Source of the DNA: Epiperipatus broadwayi | Taxonomy: Eukaryota; Onychophora; Udeonychophora; Euonychophora; Peripatidae | Length of the DNA: 64,000 nucleotides | Assembly: GCA_028023455.1 (NCBI GenBank) | Contig: JAQFVV010012512.1 | Span: 3,505,935 to 3,569,934 of the forward strand | Direction: 5' to 3' | Shown: piece by piece, positions 24,205 through 36,909 of the stretch | How the letters are laid out: each line of letters begins with the position of its first letter | How positions within the stretch are numbered: the first letter of the stretch is position 1 | Notes under the pieces: model-generated | Told to the model about the DNA's origin: nothing | What the model saw: the letters and a program-made list of their open reading frames with translations, nothing else | Databases searched by the model: none | Made by a program: the position numbers and the translations under genes

Positions 24205-24375
24205 AATTACGGATAATCTCTAGTTTAATAAATGATGGCTGGTGTCAGTGTTATGAATGTGGAAAATTTGATACTTGTAAATAAACTATAATAATTTGCT
24301 ATCTTTAAACACTGAAAAAATTATGAAGACCTATGTAAAATATTGGCCAACTGCACATCTTGGAGATCATGTCTT
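24205..24375 (+). repeat. Unnamed dispersed repeat, copy B
   Basis: Partner of the repeat at 14706-14880 in the same orientation. It has the same order of phrases at high divergence, with no coding or tRNA signals. Confidence 0.45.
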
Positions 24376-25437
24376 TTTGAGAAGTCAATGTTTATATATT
24401 AAGAAGTATGTGACTGAATGACAGTTTTAAATATATCTAATATAAATATATGAACTTAAGTCATTCTATGTGTTTATGTTCACCTCACTTCAAAAATGAT
24501 CTGGTTTCAAAATGTATGCACAGTGAAAAAGAATAGTCTAACTTTTTGTGGTGATGGATTATTATGATGTAATAGAGTTAGGAAATGGATTCACTGATAA
24601 AAACAAAAAAAAACTTGAATAGGTATATAAGGTAATTATTTATATCACTTGCAATGCCCAAGAGTGTTTTTATCATTATATATTCTTGATAAGCCATAAT
24701 TCAGGTTTTCTTTAATACCATAGTCATTCTGCTTTACCCATGGTTATATCTTTTCTATTAGGTTGACTATTATGCTATCATGTTAAGCTATTGGACTGGA
24801 ATGTGATAATGTTGTTAACAATTTTATGTTGTAGATAAATGATCATTAAAGTATTCTGTTTTCTCTCTCATTTATTGAGTCTTTCTAATTTTCTTTAATA
24901 GTAGCATTGACATGTTGCAATATAAAATGGCTTTTTAGTTGAATTCATCACTTGACTACCATTTCTTATTCTTACACAGTCTGTTATTCTTTCTTCATAC
25001 AATAGTGCTGCCAGGTGCAAGCCATAGTAATCAATGGTTGCTAGAAAGTTAGTGCCTTAAAATCTCTTATCTAGTGTCTATTCATCCAATATCCCCAGAT
25101 TTAATTTCTGGCTTATGGAGAAAGTTGCTACTATGCAGATGAATGCAGAAGTTTCTATGCATAGGTTGTATGTCTACAAATCTTATCAGCCGAGTTGAAT
25201 ATTTCCTTTCTCAGAAATCATTACTTACATCTGTAAACCTGCCTAATGATTCCTATTATCCTTTTCCTATCCATATTTACTATATCATTTTTCAAACACT
25301 AAAAGATTTTTTTTAGTATTAATATGTGTAGTGACTTCTATTATAATATAAAGAGATTATCCTCTCTTGGATAATATGTATTTGACATTAGTAATTTTTT
25401 CTCCTCTTCAAAACTGTGTTTAGTTTAAGAACAACCC
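24376..25437. other. No gene seen
   Basis: AT-rich. A slightly GC-richer patch at about 24960-25270 has no readable motif on either strand. Confidence 0.4.
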
Positions 25438-25560
25438 TAAATGATTTAGTGCAGTGATAGAGTACTCAGGTAATGGATTGTGGTTCCTCTCCATTACTTC
25501 TGGGGTATGAATGTCTTATAAACTCCTGAGTAATAAATCATTTGATTATTATTTAATCTG
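25438..25560 (+). repeat. SINE-2 copy
   Basis: Reads gatttagtgcagtgatagagtactc (a good A-box-like start), then a middle part, then tatgaatgtcttataaactcctgagtaataaatcatttgatt, the family tail. The B box has decayed. Confidence 0.6.
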
Positions 25561-27967
25561 TGAATACTAAATGGCAATGGAAACATATTTATTTATTTTT
25601 GACAAAGTTTCTTAGTAACATTCTTCTGATAAAAAAAATGTAATGCATTGCTCACTGAACTTACAGAGTTGGATCTGGATTGAGAGGAAACAAATTATTG
25701 CTATTAAATGTAGATTAAATATATGAAATAAAGCATCACTTCTCACCCTTATTGTCATTTGTGTTAAAGGCAATAGTTCACTTTATTTTTAAAACTTCCA
25801 TTGCAAGCATAAATAATCAATGGATATCAGATAATAATACTGAAAATATTCATATCTAATTTTGGTTATAACAGTTTTATTATTTAAGATGATTGAATCA
25901 GCAGACCCAACTCTAGCAATCACTTTATTATCCAAACTAATGACATGAGATGCAAAACCTCTACTGCCACTAAAATGTTATCAGTATTATTCTAATCTCT
26001 GACTTATGTAACTATCCAAGCATTTGAATCTCATATTGTTAAGCATGATAAGATATAAAAGAAAGTAAAGATGGCTTCTAAATATGTATTGTCCAAATTC
26101 AGTGCTCATCTCTAGTGGAGGCCAATATCCAGAAACTAGTCTAAAGCATTTAGTGATTATAAAGCTTTCAAGGAATAGAGTGGATTACTATTCCTAATGC
26201 AAATTAAATATATACTGGCAAAGTCCTGGTAAATTTTGTTTTGATGTTTATCAATGTCTTTTAGATGACTGAGCGTAGGAGATGCTTCTAATAGCTAAAA
26301 TTACTGCCAGCAATAGCATTAAGCTTTTCCCCATCAATCGAGAATTAAACCTAGAAACTTTTGCTTACTAGTTAACTACTTTACTTAATGTAAACTACTC
26401 ACTCTTTTTTTATTATTATTAACAAAATACTGTTTTTTAAAAAAATAACATAAAAACAAAGGTTGCTAAAGCAACCCATGGGTTTATTTTTATAAATTAT
26501 TCATTTTAATTACCGATTTACCCTTTTTTAATTAAAAATATCACTTTTGAATTGTAGTTATAAATTTTCATTTGAATTTCATAATATATCATTACTTTCT
26601 ATTTATTAATTAGTTCATTAAAGTCTTGTGTTTTATTTACTACGAACAATTAATCTTAAATTGGAAAATAGTATTTGATTTTAACACGAGCTGATAAAAC
26701 TTTTGAACTTCAATTTACATAAAGCCAAGAATCGTGCTTTGTTTTGTCTGAATTGTGATATAATATATATCTGAAGCTCCTGATAAGAGGTTTCTTATTT
26801 CACTTTTCTTAGCGTTAGATTGTATTTTTTCAGTCATATTACTTTACAATATTGTATCCCCCTCTCCTCCATATTTCCTATTTATCAAAGTGATATTGTT
26901 AAGCACACTGGAAAAATGATTTAAAAGAAGATTTCAGAAAATTTGCATTATGAACTTTTTTAAATTATAAAAATAATGCAGGTACTATATACACTTTTTA
27001 TTTTTCAAATTTTTATCAGCACGCTGACTCAATTTTATCACAATTAGCCACCAGTATAAAGATTCCAAAGTCCTCTCTCTCTCACACACACACTATATAT
27101 GTATTTTGGGAACAAGTTTGTATAAGGTATTTTAGAAGCATTAAACATCTAAATTTCTTTGCTCATATTAATTATCTGATATGTTTTCATTATATCATTC
27201 TGTCACAAGGATGGGACTGGTTTTTAACCCATTTTTGACTTATATATGAATAATAATTATGTTGCCAAAGTTTTTGTTTATATATAATTTTTATCTGCTA
27301 CCCATATCTCAAACTCCATTATATCATATATTTCAGGAGCAACAATCTCTAATGCATTGAACACCTATACATCCATGCCCATATTGATAGTCTGATATTT
27401 TATGATGCCACTTTAGTGTGAATAGTAACGCATTGAATTTTTTTTTTCAATTTTTATCAGACCATCTCTCATCTCAAAACTCCTTAAATCACAACTATAC
27501 AACTTTCATTTGTCAACTGAGCTAGAAACATTAACTTGGATTTTTGCGTCTATGTTGATAATTATTTTTTTATTACAGAATTCTCTTATAAGGTTATAGA
27601 TTTTTTTCCATCCGTTTGTAAAACTTTGCTGAAGCCAGAACAATAGTTGCTTTGCAGAAATATTTTTAAATTTTATGCACTTGTAAATATACAATTCCTA
27701 CCCTGCCATTCAAGAATAGTGATTTCATCTTATTATAATTGTATTTTAGTTTCAAAACATTTTATTAATGAATTACATTGTATATATTAGGTATTTAGAT
27801 ACATATTGTTTTAAAGGTCAATAGTTTTGAGTGATGAGTCTTTTGGTGCTGAGGTTTATAAATCAATTTAATCTGTAACTTATGTTTTGGATAGTTTTGG
27901 TATTTGGAACAATTTCCAGGTTTCATCATATAGAAATTTTACAGATTTTAACCTAAAAAAGTGACTG
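25561..27967. other. No gene seen
   Basis: AT-rich. A perfect small hairpin ggttgctaaagcaacc is at about 26461-26476. A short CA/CT-rich microsatellite lies near 27072-27098. The minus frame 27506-27694 has no motif. Confidence 0.45.
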
Positions 27968-28025
27968 ATTTGTTGCTTGGGGAGGTCATGTGACATTTGA
28001 TCATCTGGGACTTTTATATTTAAGT
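27968..28025 (-). repeat. Dispersed short repeat (family 3)
   Basis: Plus-strand text tgatttgttgcttggggaggtcatgtgacattt is the clearest match to the copies at 23779 and 50858. Confidence 0.4.
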
Positions 28026-28234
28026 CATGGATGGATAATTAATAAACTATATATTAGCCAGCTATATTAAAAATATACATTTGGTTGAGAAATCCTCTTC
28101 TTATTTTCTAAGCTTTAGCTGAATTCTATTCCAGGTTGGACATTGCAGCCAAAAGCAATAACAATCACTGTTCTCACTTAATTGCTAAATCTGCCTTCTA
28201 ATAAAATGATATTTACAAAGATAATAAATAAGTG

Positions 28235-28345
28235 GTTAAATGGGTTTATTGCTCATAAGTTTGATTACCGAAAATACCAGAATTAGAATTGATCTGAAAA
28301 CTTTACCTTCGAATCTGATACTCCAACATTTTACTAAACTGTATA
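28235..28345 (-). repeat. Degenerate SINE-2-like copy
   Basis: Plus-strand gggtttattgctcataagt, then taccagaattag, then cttcgaatctgatactcc resembles the antisense of SINE-2 at 46543-46660. It is heavily diverged. A poly(A) run of about 20 bases follows at 28374-28393. Confidence 0.3.
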
Positions 28346-28393
28346 AGACAATAAAAATAATGATAAACAATGTAAAAAAAAAAAAAAAAAAAA

Positions 28394-29724
28394 CAACCAG
28401 TCAATTATAGTGCTGGCTTCTAATTAGTACACATGGAACATGATAATCTATCACTTTATATAAAAAGCTTTTTTGGTTTATAAAATTTAACAATGTACTT
28501 ATCCTCTCATTATACATCTTCTGTATATAAAAATACTATAGGCTGCTAACAACTTAAATAAATATTTATAAATATTAAATAATATTAACTTGCAATGTCT
28601 TTTGGATATATATATAAATATTAATATATAACAAACTAACCAAAGGAAATACATATAAAAACAAAAAAAAAAAGACTTAGTATTTTTTGTCTGTGCAAAT
28701 TAGTATTAAAGTTGTGGTTTCATAAAGTTTGTCACTTGGACTATTTTTATAAATAAGAAAAGTAAAATAAAAATTCTGTTGTATTATTGTATGATAATGT
28801 TCAATCCAGTTTTTGACTATATTTTGGGATTAAAGTTAATAGTTATTTTCTTGTGCTTTTAAATTTCAAACTTAGCTTCATTAGTAAAATGGAATTAATG
28901 TTGTCTGATAAATCATAATTGCTTTGTTTTCATCTTTGAATCCTGAGTTCTCATTGATAACTATAAAATTCAGAAACTGATCTGGAGATACAGATGTAAA
29001 TGCATTACCATCCAATGGTTTATTCAAGCTTGTTTCACATTACAATCTGCTTTTATTTTATCATATGTATATCTAGAAATAATAAGAAAACCATTAAAAC
29101 ATCACAGATCCAAGACTCCCTTATTAATGAAAGCCATAAGCTAAAAACTAGTCTGGAGATATTGAATGGGAAAGCATAGGATAGGAATTATAAGGCACTG
29201 CAATATAACATCTATTGATTACTAAAGTTGCACTATGTGGCTACTGTAGTAATAATAATAGTAACTGAATTGAAAATATTTCTAATAAATGAATTTCAGT
29301 GCCCGTTAGTGCAGGTTTAAGATATTTTGCAGTAAAAAATTATTTTTTACTGTTTAGAATAATTATGTGAATAAAAATCTTTCTTTATTTTTTATATTAT
29401 GTCTTTATCCAGGTTAACGAAGACAATTACTTGCTTTTCCTAAGTGCATTGTAAATTAAAAATCTCATATAAAAAATAAGTACAATAAATTTCTTTGGGG
29501 AAAAATGTAATTTGTTATTTTAAATTTAAAATATATAAAAATTTGATTTAAAAACAAGCTTAAATTGAAAAAAGTATTAATTAATAAATAAACATTTTAC
29601 TAAGCATATTATTGAAAAAAATTATTAACTTCTGGATGAATGTACTCTATAAGAACATTTTGGTAGCTCTAATTTTTTATTGAAGGTTCTTCCATTTTGC
29701 TTCTTACATAATGAGATAAACTAT
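28394..29724. other. No gene seen
   Basis: AT-rich, with no coding motif. A phrase near 28700-28745 (agtttgtcacttgga) weakly recalls the 14.7/24.2-kb repeat. Confidence 0.45.
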
Positions 29725-29954
29725 TTATTTTATATAGCACGATGTTTATAAACTGTAATATTAATAATCAGCATTAAGCTATTGCACATGTGCTTTGTAG
29801 ATTTTTAACAATAAATGAATACTCCCACTTCAAATACAAGATAAATCTTTAGAAAAGATAGAATGAATCTATCTTTTTGAACCCAAATGCTTATGTATGG
29901 GCAAATCTTAAGTATTTGAAAATGAGAGCGTGAAGATATTAAACAATCACTTTA
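29725..29954 (-). repeat. Inverted-repeat family, full single arm
   Basis: About 230 bp. It begins ttattttatatagcacgatgttta, contains ataatcagcattaagct, gcacatgtgctttgt, aaatgaatactc and ggcaaatcttaagtatttg, and ends at attaaacaatcacttta. The same sequence forms both the left arm and the complement of the right arm and loop of the element at 43863-44166. It abuts the fold-back element at 29955. Confidence 0.65.
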
Positions 29955-30154
29955 AATTACTTTTTACATGTTTGAATGAATGACGCTAGCGAAATTTACT
30001 AGAATTTACGATACGTAATTTCAATTAAGAATGACATATCGTAAATTCTAGTAAATTTCACCAGCATCATGTATTAATTTCAAATAAGAATGACATATCA
30101 TAAATTCTAGTAAATTTCACCAGTGTCATTCATTCAAGCATGTAAAAAGTAATT
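29955..30154. mobile_element. Fold-back (MITE-like) element, 200 bp
   Basis: The left end (aattactttttacatg, ttgaatgaatgacgctagc, gaaatttactagaattta) is the complement, with few mismatches, of the right end (to 30154), giving arms of about 60 bases. Inside, a unit of about 59 bp (atttca-ttaagaatgacatatcgtaaattc, then tagtaaatttcaccag) is present twice in tandem. No coding capacity is present. Terminal inverted repeats and small size fit a non-autonomous DNA element. Confidence 0.7.
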
Positions 30155-31278
30155 AAATTGGCATTTTTTTTTTTTTACTTTTATAATCGGTAATGATAAA
30201 AGACGTCTTTATTTTGGGCACTGATTGTCTTGCAAGGACACTGGATAAAGGTCAAATAATATATATATTAATTATATTTTAATTCTATAATCAAAACATA
30301 ATATTGGATAATGTATAATGAATTAAGTCTGTACTATACTATACATTTTTAGTGCCAATGTAACCATTTTATTTTTGGTTGATGTAGCTTTAATAAAGTT
30401 ATTATCATATGATGGCATTTTACAAAATGAGTGGTTGTAAAAAAGTTTTGAAATTTTTTTTAAAAAAGTGATGTTTTGAATAATTGATTGGAAATCAAAA
30501 TAATAAGTATAAATTGATCATGTTTGCTATGGTAAATTCTCATATAAAGGTCAGTCGCTAACTGTGATATATATATATTATTTTTAAAGTATGAATACAT
30601 TGTACAATTATATTTTTTCAGCATTCATTACATAGAGAAGATACCTATAATTGCCCATTTATGTAGCATTTGAAATGAGATTTTAATTATCCTTGTCATA
30701 TGTAGTCGTTTTTAATATTATAAGTTTGAACACAACTTAAAAAAGTATGATCGTATAATAATATATATTATCATTTTAAAAGTAAAATGTATTGTATTTT
30801 ATAAGAAGCTTTAGCACATTCACATTTAACAAGACTAGGTTGTAAACAAAATGTGTAATATGAGATATGGATCTATTTGTTTTATGTTATATTAAATATC
30901 GTGTATAAAGAGCACTAGAGTTGGCTCTTTATTTGCAACAAATTTTTATATTTAGATAAAATAGCAAAGACCTCTAGTAACCCTCATAAAGGAATGGTAG
31001 AAAATGATGGGTATCTGGGTCTGCTATCAGCCATCTATCTGAAAAAAAAAGTCTGTTGAAGTTATTTTCAAATTTTCTTGGCCCTATTCAAAATCTTATT
31101 GTGGGTATGACAGTTTTACTTGGATAAACCTGGTAATAAGAAATGGCTTAAACTTAAGTTGCAATTAATACTCAAGAGAAGTTACTTTAGAATGACAGAA
31201 ATCATTTATGATTTCTTTGTATCATGGTACCAAAGAAGTATAATGTGTGAGAAGAATATTCATCAAAGGTTCAAGTGT
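30155..31278. other. No gene seen
   Basis: AT-rich. The plus frame 31120-31305 is open only because it runs into a TA repeat at its end. Confidence 0.45.
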
Positions 31279-31331
31279 TATATATATATATATATATATA
31301 TATAATTCAAGTGTTATATATATATATATAT
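31270..31331. repeat. TA microsatellite, doubled
   Basis: The phrase ttcaagtgtta followed by a TA run occurs twice in succession (about 31270-31304 and 31306-31331). Confidence 0.85.
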
Positions 31332-33887
31332 TAATAAATTAAGTTTTTAACAATAATAACATATATATCTACAGTAAAAACAACATTAATATATACACAG
31401 TATATCCAAGTGAAAATATTCTCTTCAAGCTGTTTGAAGCGTCATCTCTAAGTCAATTGATGTGTTACATAGACATATAGTTTAGCTATTGATCACAAAG
31501 GTTTTAAGATACTAGCACATCTAAGTCATAAATTATGATATGAAATATGACAATGTGTTTGGCATTAATCATTTTCAATGATCTCCTGCTACCATGTATT
31601 CTTGCAAAACATTTAAATACATTCTTGAAATCATAGCTTTTCTGCTATACACAGTTTGAATCATTTAAAATATTTCTATAGCATTTTTTACTACTTTCTA
31701 AAATAAAATTTAATGTTAGCTCATTGTTCCATTGTGGGTTAAGATATGAAACAATGTTACATTTCATGTCATAATTATTGAACTAAACACAAAAGTGCCT
31801 TATAATTTTTGCAGTGAATAGCTAAAGTATGTAGCTATGTAGCATATGCATTGTTTCAGAGATAACATTGCAGGCAGCTTGGGGAAAAGCCAATTCTTGG
31901 TCAGCTTTTCCATTGGAAAATACTGTAGATATATGGATTAATGATTATAATAATCAAATAGAGTTATGTTATTGTTATTCTTTGAAGAAAATATTGTAAA
32001 TTTAAAATAATCTTGAAGCAATTATTCATAGATCACGTTATACAGCCCAGCAGTTTCGTCTATTCAATTTTTTTTTCTTCAAATGATTTAGCTTTTAAGT
32101 CAACTCCTTTCATTATTGTGCTATACCATATAGTTTTTATAGGCATTTAATTTGTAATAATGTATAATAATTTTATAATATCTTCTTGTTATAATTAAAC
32201 AAATCTGTAATAGAGTCATGCTTAAATAATTAGGGTTTACCATATTCCACATTGTAATGCATTTTAGCTCTCATCCCAGACTTATTTCTAGCTTTCACCT
32301 TTAATTTGATTAATGCAATAATAATATATTTAAAAAGATTTGACACAATTGTAATAAGTAAACAGAATTAATATAATTTTTTTGAAAATAATATTGTCAA
32401 TTAAAATAATTTACAAAACATTTATGAGGTCATATGATATTTAGATATCAAATGATAGGCCAAGCGTAACAGTTCTATTCTCTTGATATTTCATTTTACT
32501 TTTCTCAGCTGAAATTAATTTAAACTTATAGCTTGAACTAATCATGTTATGCATTGATGGTCACTACTGTATGGCGAGTTTTGCCTTTGTTTATTAAAAA
32601 AAATCCTAAAATTTTAAATGCAAGCTTGCCTTCTTGTATAGTTGTATAGATCTGTTACTAAGTCATTAACTGCATACTATAGTAGACTCAGTCCAATTAT
32701 AGTTTGTTAAAGATGGCTTCCAGATACATAATTTCCATGCATTAGTTCCAATATTGGATTTCATGTCTTCATTGATAAAGGCAGAAACCATCTGACAATG
32801 GTGTTTAAGTTGCATTAGTATGTGATAACTAGATATATGGTGTTTAAATAGAAAAAGAATTTTTTTAGTTTAATAGTAAGCCTAAAAGAATCAAGTAACA
32901 TTATGTTGATAATCTATATTTTGAACCATAAATTGTCAATAGCTAACTGCCTTCCAAATGTAGTTTGCAGCACAACAGTCATAACTTCACAAACCAATAG
33001 AATATCCAACAATCTGTTGTCAAGGTAACTGCAGCTAAATGATGTTTATCATTGTTTGTTGAATGGGGTTTATTTAAAACTTTTAGCAGATTATAATCTC
33101 ATCCTGTTATAGTCATTTGCCTTCATTCTTTATGTGTTTAAAGATCTTAAATCAGAGTAAAAGTTGGAATCCATTAGAATTCATCTTTTATCTGTAGAAG
33201 TTGTCTTGGTAACACATTGTGGTTTTCTTAGTTTATTAAACTTTAGCTTTTGTGCTATGAATAATGTAGTATGAATATTATTATTCTGTAAGAAGTGTTT
33301 TTATTTTCTAATACTAATTTTATTAAGGTCAGCAGATCATGAGTTCAGCAAAGCAAGTGTGAAAATTATATTTTAATTGTTTTTTTTTTTTAATCTGCTT
33401 AATAATCTGATATTCATCTATCCAACTTGTATGGAACTTGATTTAGCACCTCAATATTTAGAACTACATCATAAATTTAAATGAGGCCTTTATGATGTGT
33501 GGGAAAATATTTTTATTTTTTTCCTCCTAACATTTGTTATTGGAACATAACTGATATAATATAAGCAATTCAAATATAGAAACTTGCCAAATATGAAGTA
33601 TCCTCAATATTAGAAAATCACTAAACTGATTATATATTTTAATTTTTCGATAATTATATTATGATTTACGTTCTTTAACTGACATAGTTTAACTTAGTGC
33701 TTTCTGATACTATTGTTATTTAATAATAAACAAAATAAAATAAAAAATCTGAAAGAAAAAATATTTTTTTAAATTTAACATTAAATTATAATTAAAATGC
33801 CATTTTAAATCATTTTTATTTCTGTTTTAAAATAATAAATTTTAGATTTTTTTTTTTTTTTCATAAAATATATCTACGTAGTAATGT
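31332..33887. other. No gene seen
   Basis: AT-rich. A weak family-3 match (gaggtcatatgatattt, then caaatgataggccaagc) is at about 32420-32470. Nothing else is recognised. Confidence 0.45.
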
Positions 33888-34048
33888 TCATAATGTATAT
33901 GACATCGCCGTCTTCACAGCTGAAAAATACATGCGTTTTGTTTCATTGTCAATATACTGACACTCAAATGTCTGGCCAAAATTATCTGGGATCTTTACTC
34001 TTCGACCTATAAATATTACACCGTTATTGCATGTCATATCATATTCTA
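33888..34048 (-). CDS. Candidate terminal coding exon, function unknown
   Basis: On the minus strand, aatttctcag (complement at about 34049-34058) is a fair splice acceptor. It is followed by an open frame reading EYDMTCNNGVIFIGRRVKIP, then a block with FECQYIDNETKRM, ending at a stop codon at 33888-33890. That gives an exon of 161 bp entered with one codon base from upstream. Residue use (two Cys, balanced charged residues, few Lys/Asn runs) is unlike the chance frames around it. The ORF extends upstream to 34124, but that part is AT-driven. I recognise no domain; a small cysteine-containing secreted or extracellular domain is possible. No partner exon or clear polyadenylation signal is seen. 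Confidence 0.35.
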
Positions 34049-34611
34049 CTGAGAAATTAATTAGATAGCATTCAAGAAAACAGACATTTTTAAGACTAAT
34101 TATAATTTTGTTTCTCAAAAACATTTATTAAACTAATTAATATCTATGTTACATTAATTATGAGATGAGTATAAATATGAATGGTACATTATAAATATGT
34201 ATAATGAAAATTTGCAATGATAGATAAGTTATGGGATTAACATTATTGAGTTAAAACAGGGTTAGATATTTAGATTAAGTTCATTGTTAACTCTATTGAC
34301 TAGTTTGAAATAACTTCCATGCCTCTTGAAAAATGAATGTTGTTGTTAATAAAAATTAACTAACACTTTCAAATTTTATTGAATGAATTTTTAAAAAGTA
34401 TCAATTTATGAGATTAAGACAGATTATGCACAATTTTGTCATAACTTCTTAAAGTGTTTGAGATAAACTGGTTTTTGATAGTTTGCCATGTGCATAGAAA
34501 GCTTTTTATTTAATGCTTTATCACACTAGTAGCATATTTTTCCATCTATAAACACTCCTCTAATGGCTGTCTTTGCCTTTTCTATTCTACAATTAGATGA
34601 ACCTTCAAAAA

Positions 34612-34745
34612 AAAAGGCTAATGGTTTTATAGCTTAGGGATTCATAAGAAGTTCGAACACCAAACCTGCGGGCACCAGAATTTATCCTGGGACCTCCTGA
34701 TCCCATGTTGGATTCTGTACTACTGTGTTAAACTGCACAGGACAT
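34612..34745 (-). repeat. SINE-2 copy with best-preserved B box
   Basis: On the minus strand: gtttaacacagtagtacagaatcc, then gggatcaggaggtccc, then ggtgttcgaacttcttatgaatcc, then a tail like ctataaaaccatt. The ggtgttcgaac part is close to a canonical pol III B box and shows that the family derives from a tRNA. Confidence 0.6.
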
Positions 34746-35950
34746 GATTTAGAAGCTTTGCCAGTGAAGTATAGCTAAACTTTTAGCCAGTCAGTGACTT
34801 TTTTAATGACTTTTGCAAATCGTATTCTCTGTTATTATTTAACTCATCATTGTCATATAAAAATTCTTTATACTATTTTTCAAATTTTGGATCCAGCAAA
34901 TTTATTTTTAAAGAGCTAACATTCTGCAACATCAAAAGCATTAAACATAGCAAATATTTTACAAATAAAAATAGCATATTATGATTAAAATTTAGTACAA
35001 CTTTGGTATAAGATGTTCTCAATAAATATACTTAATCTAAACTACACAAAATATTACCTATCTTGATTGTCCGCATTTAACTAGAAAATAGACATGTGTG
35101 CCCAATCCCATGACACATATGTTTTAAATTAACAATTGACCAATTTACATGTCAGTATGGGATAAAATGGAGTTAAATGATGTTTTAATATGTTGTCACT
35201 CAAATTATTGCAGAGTAATACTATAAACAAGTTACTTTATTGTTGATCATATCAGAGGACCAAGACTAATCTGAAATGCGAAGTGTCCTGATGGGAATTT
35301 TAAGGGGGAAAGAATCATGTAGATTAGTAATATATATGTTGTAAGCTGTGAATTTTTTGATTTCAATTTACTTTTATTTTTTTAGAATTCGAAATTTATT
35401 ACTATAATTCTATAAACAACTTTCACTTTTTTTTTCTATTATTATTAGAACTTTAAGTTGTTCCTATTAGATTTTAGCACCCTTTAATAGTTGCAAAATT
35501 TAATGACTGTTAAAGCAATATTATGACTGCCAACTCTCAGCAGTCTTTATTTCGAGAATATCTGAAGAAATTAGATTAGAAAAAATTAAAGAATGAACTT
35601 CTCAGCTAAGACTGACTTTAAGAAGATTACCAGAAGTTAGATTACAGTTAATAATAAATAAAATAAAAAACGACACGGCCTAACATCTTAATTAAGCAAT
35701 TATCAGAGGAAATAAATTAAAGTCTTGCTAGCGATAATTTTTTAATAAGATTTTGTAATTAAGATAGAAATCATACTTCCTTTTTGTTATGTATATATAT
35801 TATAATGCTACCAGATGTATAACGATAAATTTCTTCCAAATCACCATGTTAAGGTGCATTTATGTATTGAACTGAATATTTTGTATTTGTTACGTCACAT
35901 ATATAGTGGTTAAGTATTTATATCGCTGCGTGAATAAACATACAATGACA
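34746..35950. other. No gene seen
   Basis: AT-rich, with no motif recognised up to the start of the Penelope tail. Confidence 0.45.
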
Positions 35951-36290
35951 TTGTAATTTTATATTGGATTATTTCCATCGTCTAATATGAGTATTGAATG
36001 TCTTTAGAAAAATTTAACTCTATTTAAATATTCCAAATACATTCAACTGTTAGTACCAGCGCAATAAATGTACAACGTTTTAAGAGGTATTATTCTCCCC
36101 TCTTCTTCAGATGTTGTTGGCCTGACCAATGACAGTACTAGAATGGAATTCGAACCTGGACTCTTATATTTTTAAGTATTGAATTTTAAGGTAACACTAA
36201 CCAACTGAGCTGTTCTGCCAAAGGTAACAATCCGTAGAAATTTTATATACTTTTCTAAGAGGTTCCTCCTGATTTTTCTACTTTTTCCTA
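35951..36290 (-). repeat. SINE-1-like tail of Penelope copy A, canonical pol III boxes
   Basis: On the minus strand the tail has agctcagttggttag (36197-36211), essentially a canonical A box, and aggttcgaatt (36147-36157), a canonical B box, spaced as in a tRNA. It is preceded by ggaggaacctcttagaaaag...tttggcagaa and followed by a region with gagaataatacctct, then attcaatactcatattag and the terminal phrase ggaaataatccaatataaaa. The tRNA-like fold was not computed. Confidence 0.7.
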
Positions 36291-36383
36291 AGAGAAAAGT
36301 TGATCAATGGTTTTCATACATTATGTATAGTCATACTAGGTTGACTTATGAAATAGTTTGCCATTTTCATGTGAGCAGCTTCT

Positions 36384-36584
36384 TTAAATTTTCTTCTTTG
36401 TTTCTCTATCCAATATTTTTGTATTTTCCCAATTTAACATATGTTCGTTGGTACATACATAGTTTGCTACATTGGACACATCTCTTTTCTCTCTTCTAAT
36501 CATAAGTGTGTTCTTGCAAATGCTTTTCAATGGGACAACTAGTCTCACCAATATATGTTCTTTCGCATTCACTTGGTATTTCAT
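36384..36584 (-). pseudogene. GIY-YIG endonuclease domain of Penelope copy A
   Basis: Read in the correct frames, the domain shows CERTYIGETSCPIEKHLQEH (about 36500-36575), where TYIGETS is the GIY-YIG second strand. In a neighbouring frame it shows CTNEHMLNWENTKILDRE, the usual tail of the nuclease, then KFKEAAHM. The nominal open frame is a mixture of the true frame and a shifted one. This endonuclease is what separates Penelope/Neptune-type elements from endonuclease-less relatives. Confidence 0.75.
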
Positions 36585-36909
36585 AGATGCAGTTTTTTCA
36601 TTTCAGCATTTCATGTTTAGGCCTTGTAGATGTTAGAATTCCTCATAGTGTGGTATGGTTTTGGAAAGCTGTCCTGATGCTATACTGATTGCAGATTTTC
36701 CTTAATTTGTCAGCTATTTTTGGTATGTATGGGTACATTACCATACCAATAATTGTTTTTTTCTTTTGATGGTTCTTTTTGTTATCTATTTAAGGTTTTC
36801 TTAATAACAGCTGATGGATAACCATTTTTCATATGAGTTTGTTCTATATAGATCTTTTCTTTTTCCAAATCACTGGTTTCTAAACAAACTTGTTTTGTTG
36901 TTTCTTAGT

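Noticed and set aside
26461-26476. Hairpin ggttgctaaagcaacc as a terminator or regulatory site
   Set aside because: A perfect but very short palindrome in a eukaryotic AT-rich region, with no gene beside it to regulate.
31120-31305. 61-residue plus frame
   Set aside because: Ends in Tyr-Ile repeats from a TA microsatellite; no motif in the remainder.
36147-36211. Functional tRNA gene
   Set aside because: A and B boxes are good, but the module is repeated with a long conserved tail and lies at the end of a retroelement, so it is a tRNA-derived repeat rather than a tRNA gene.
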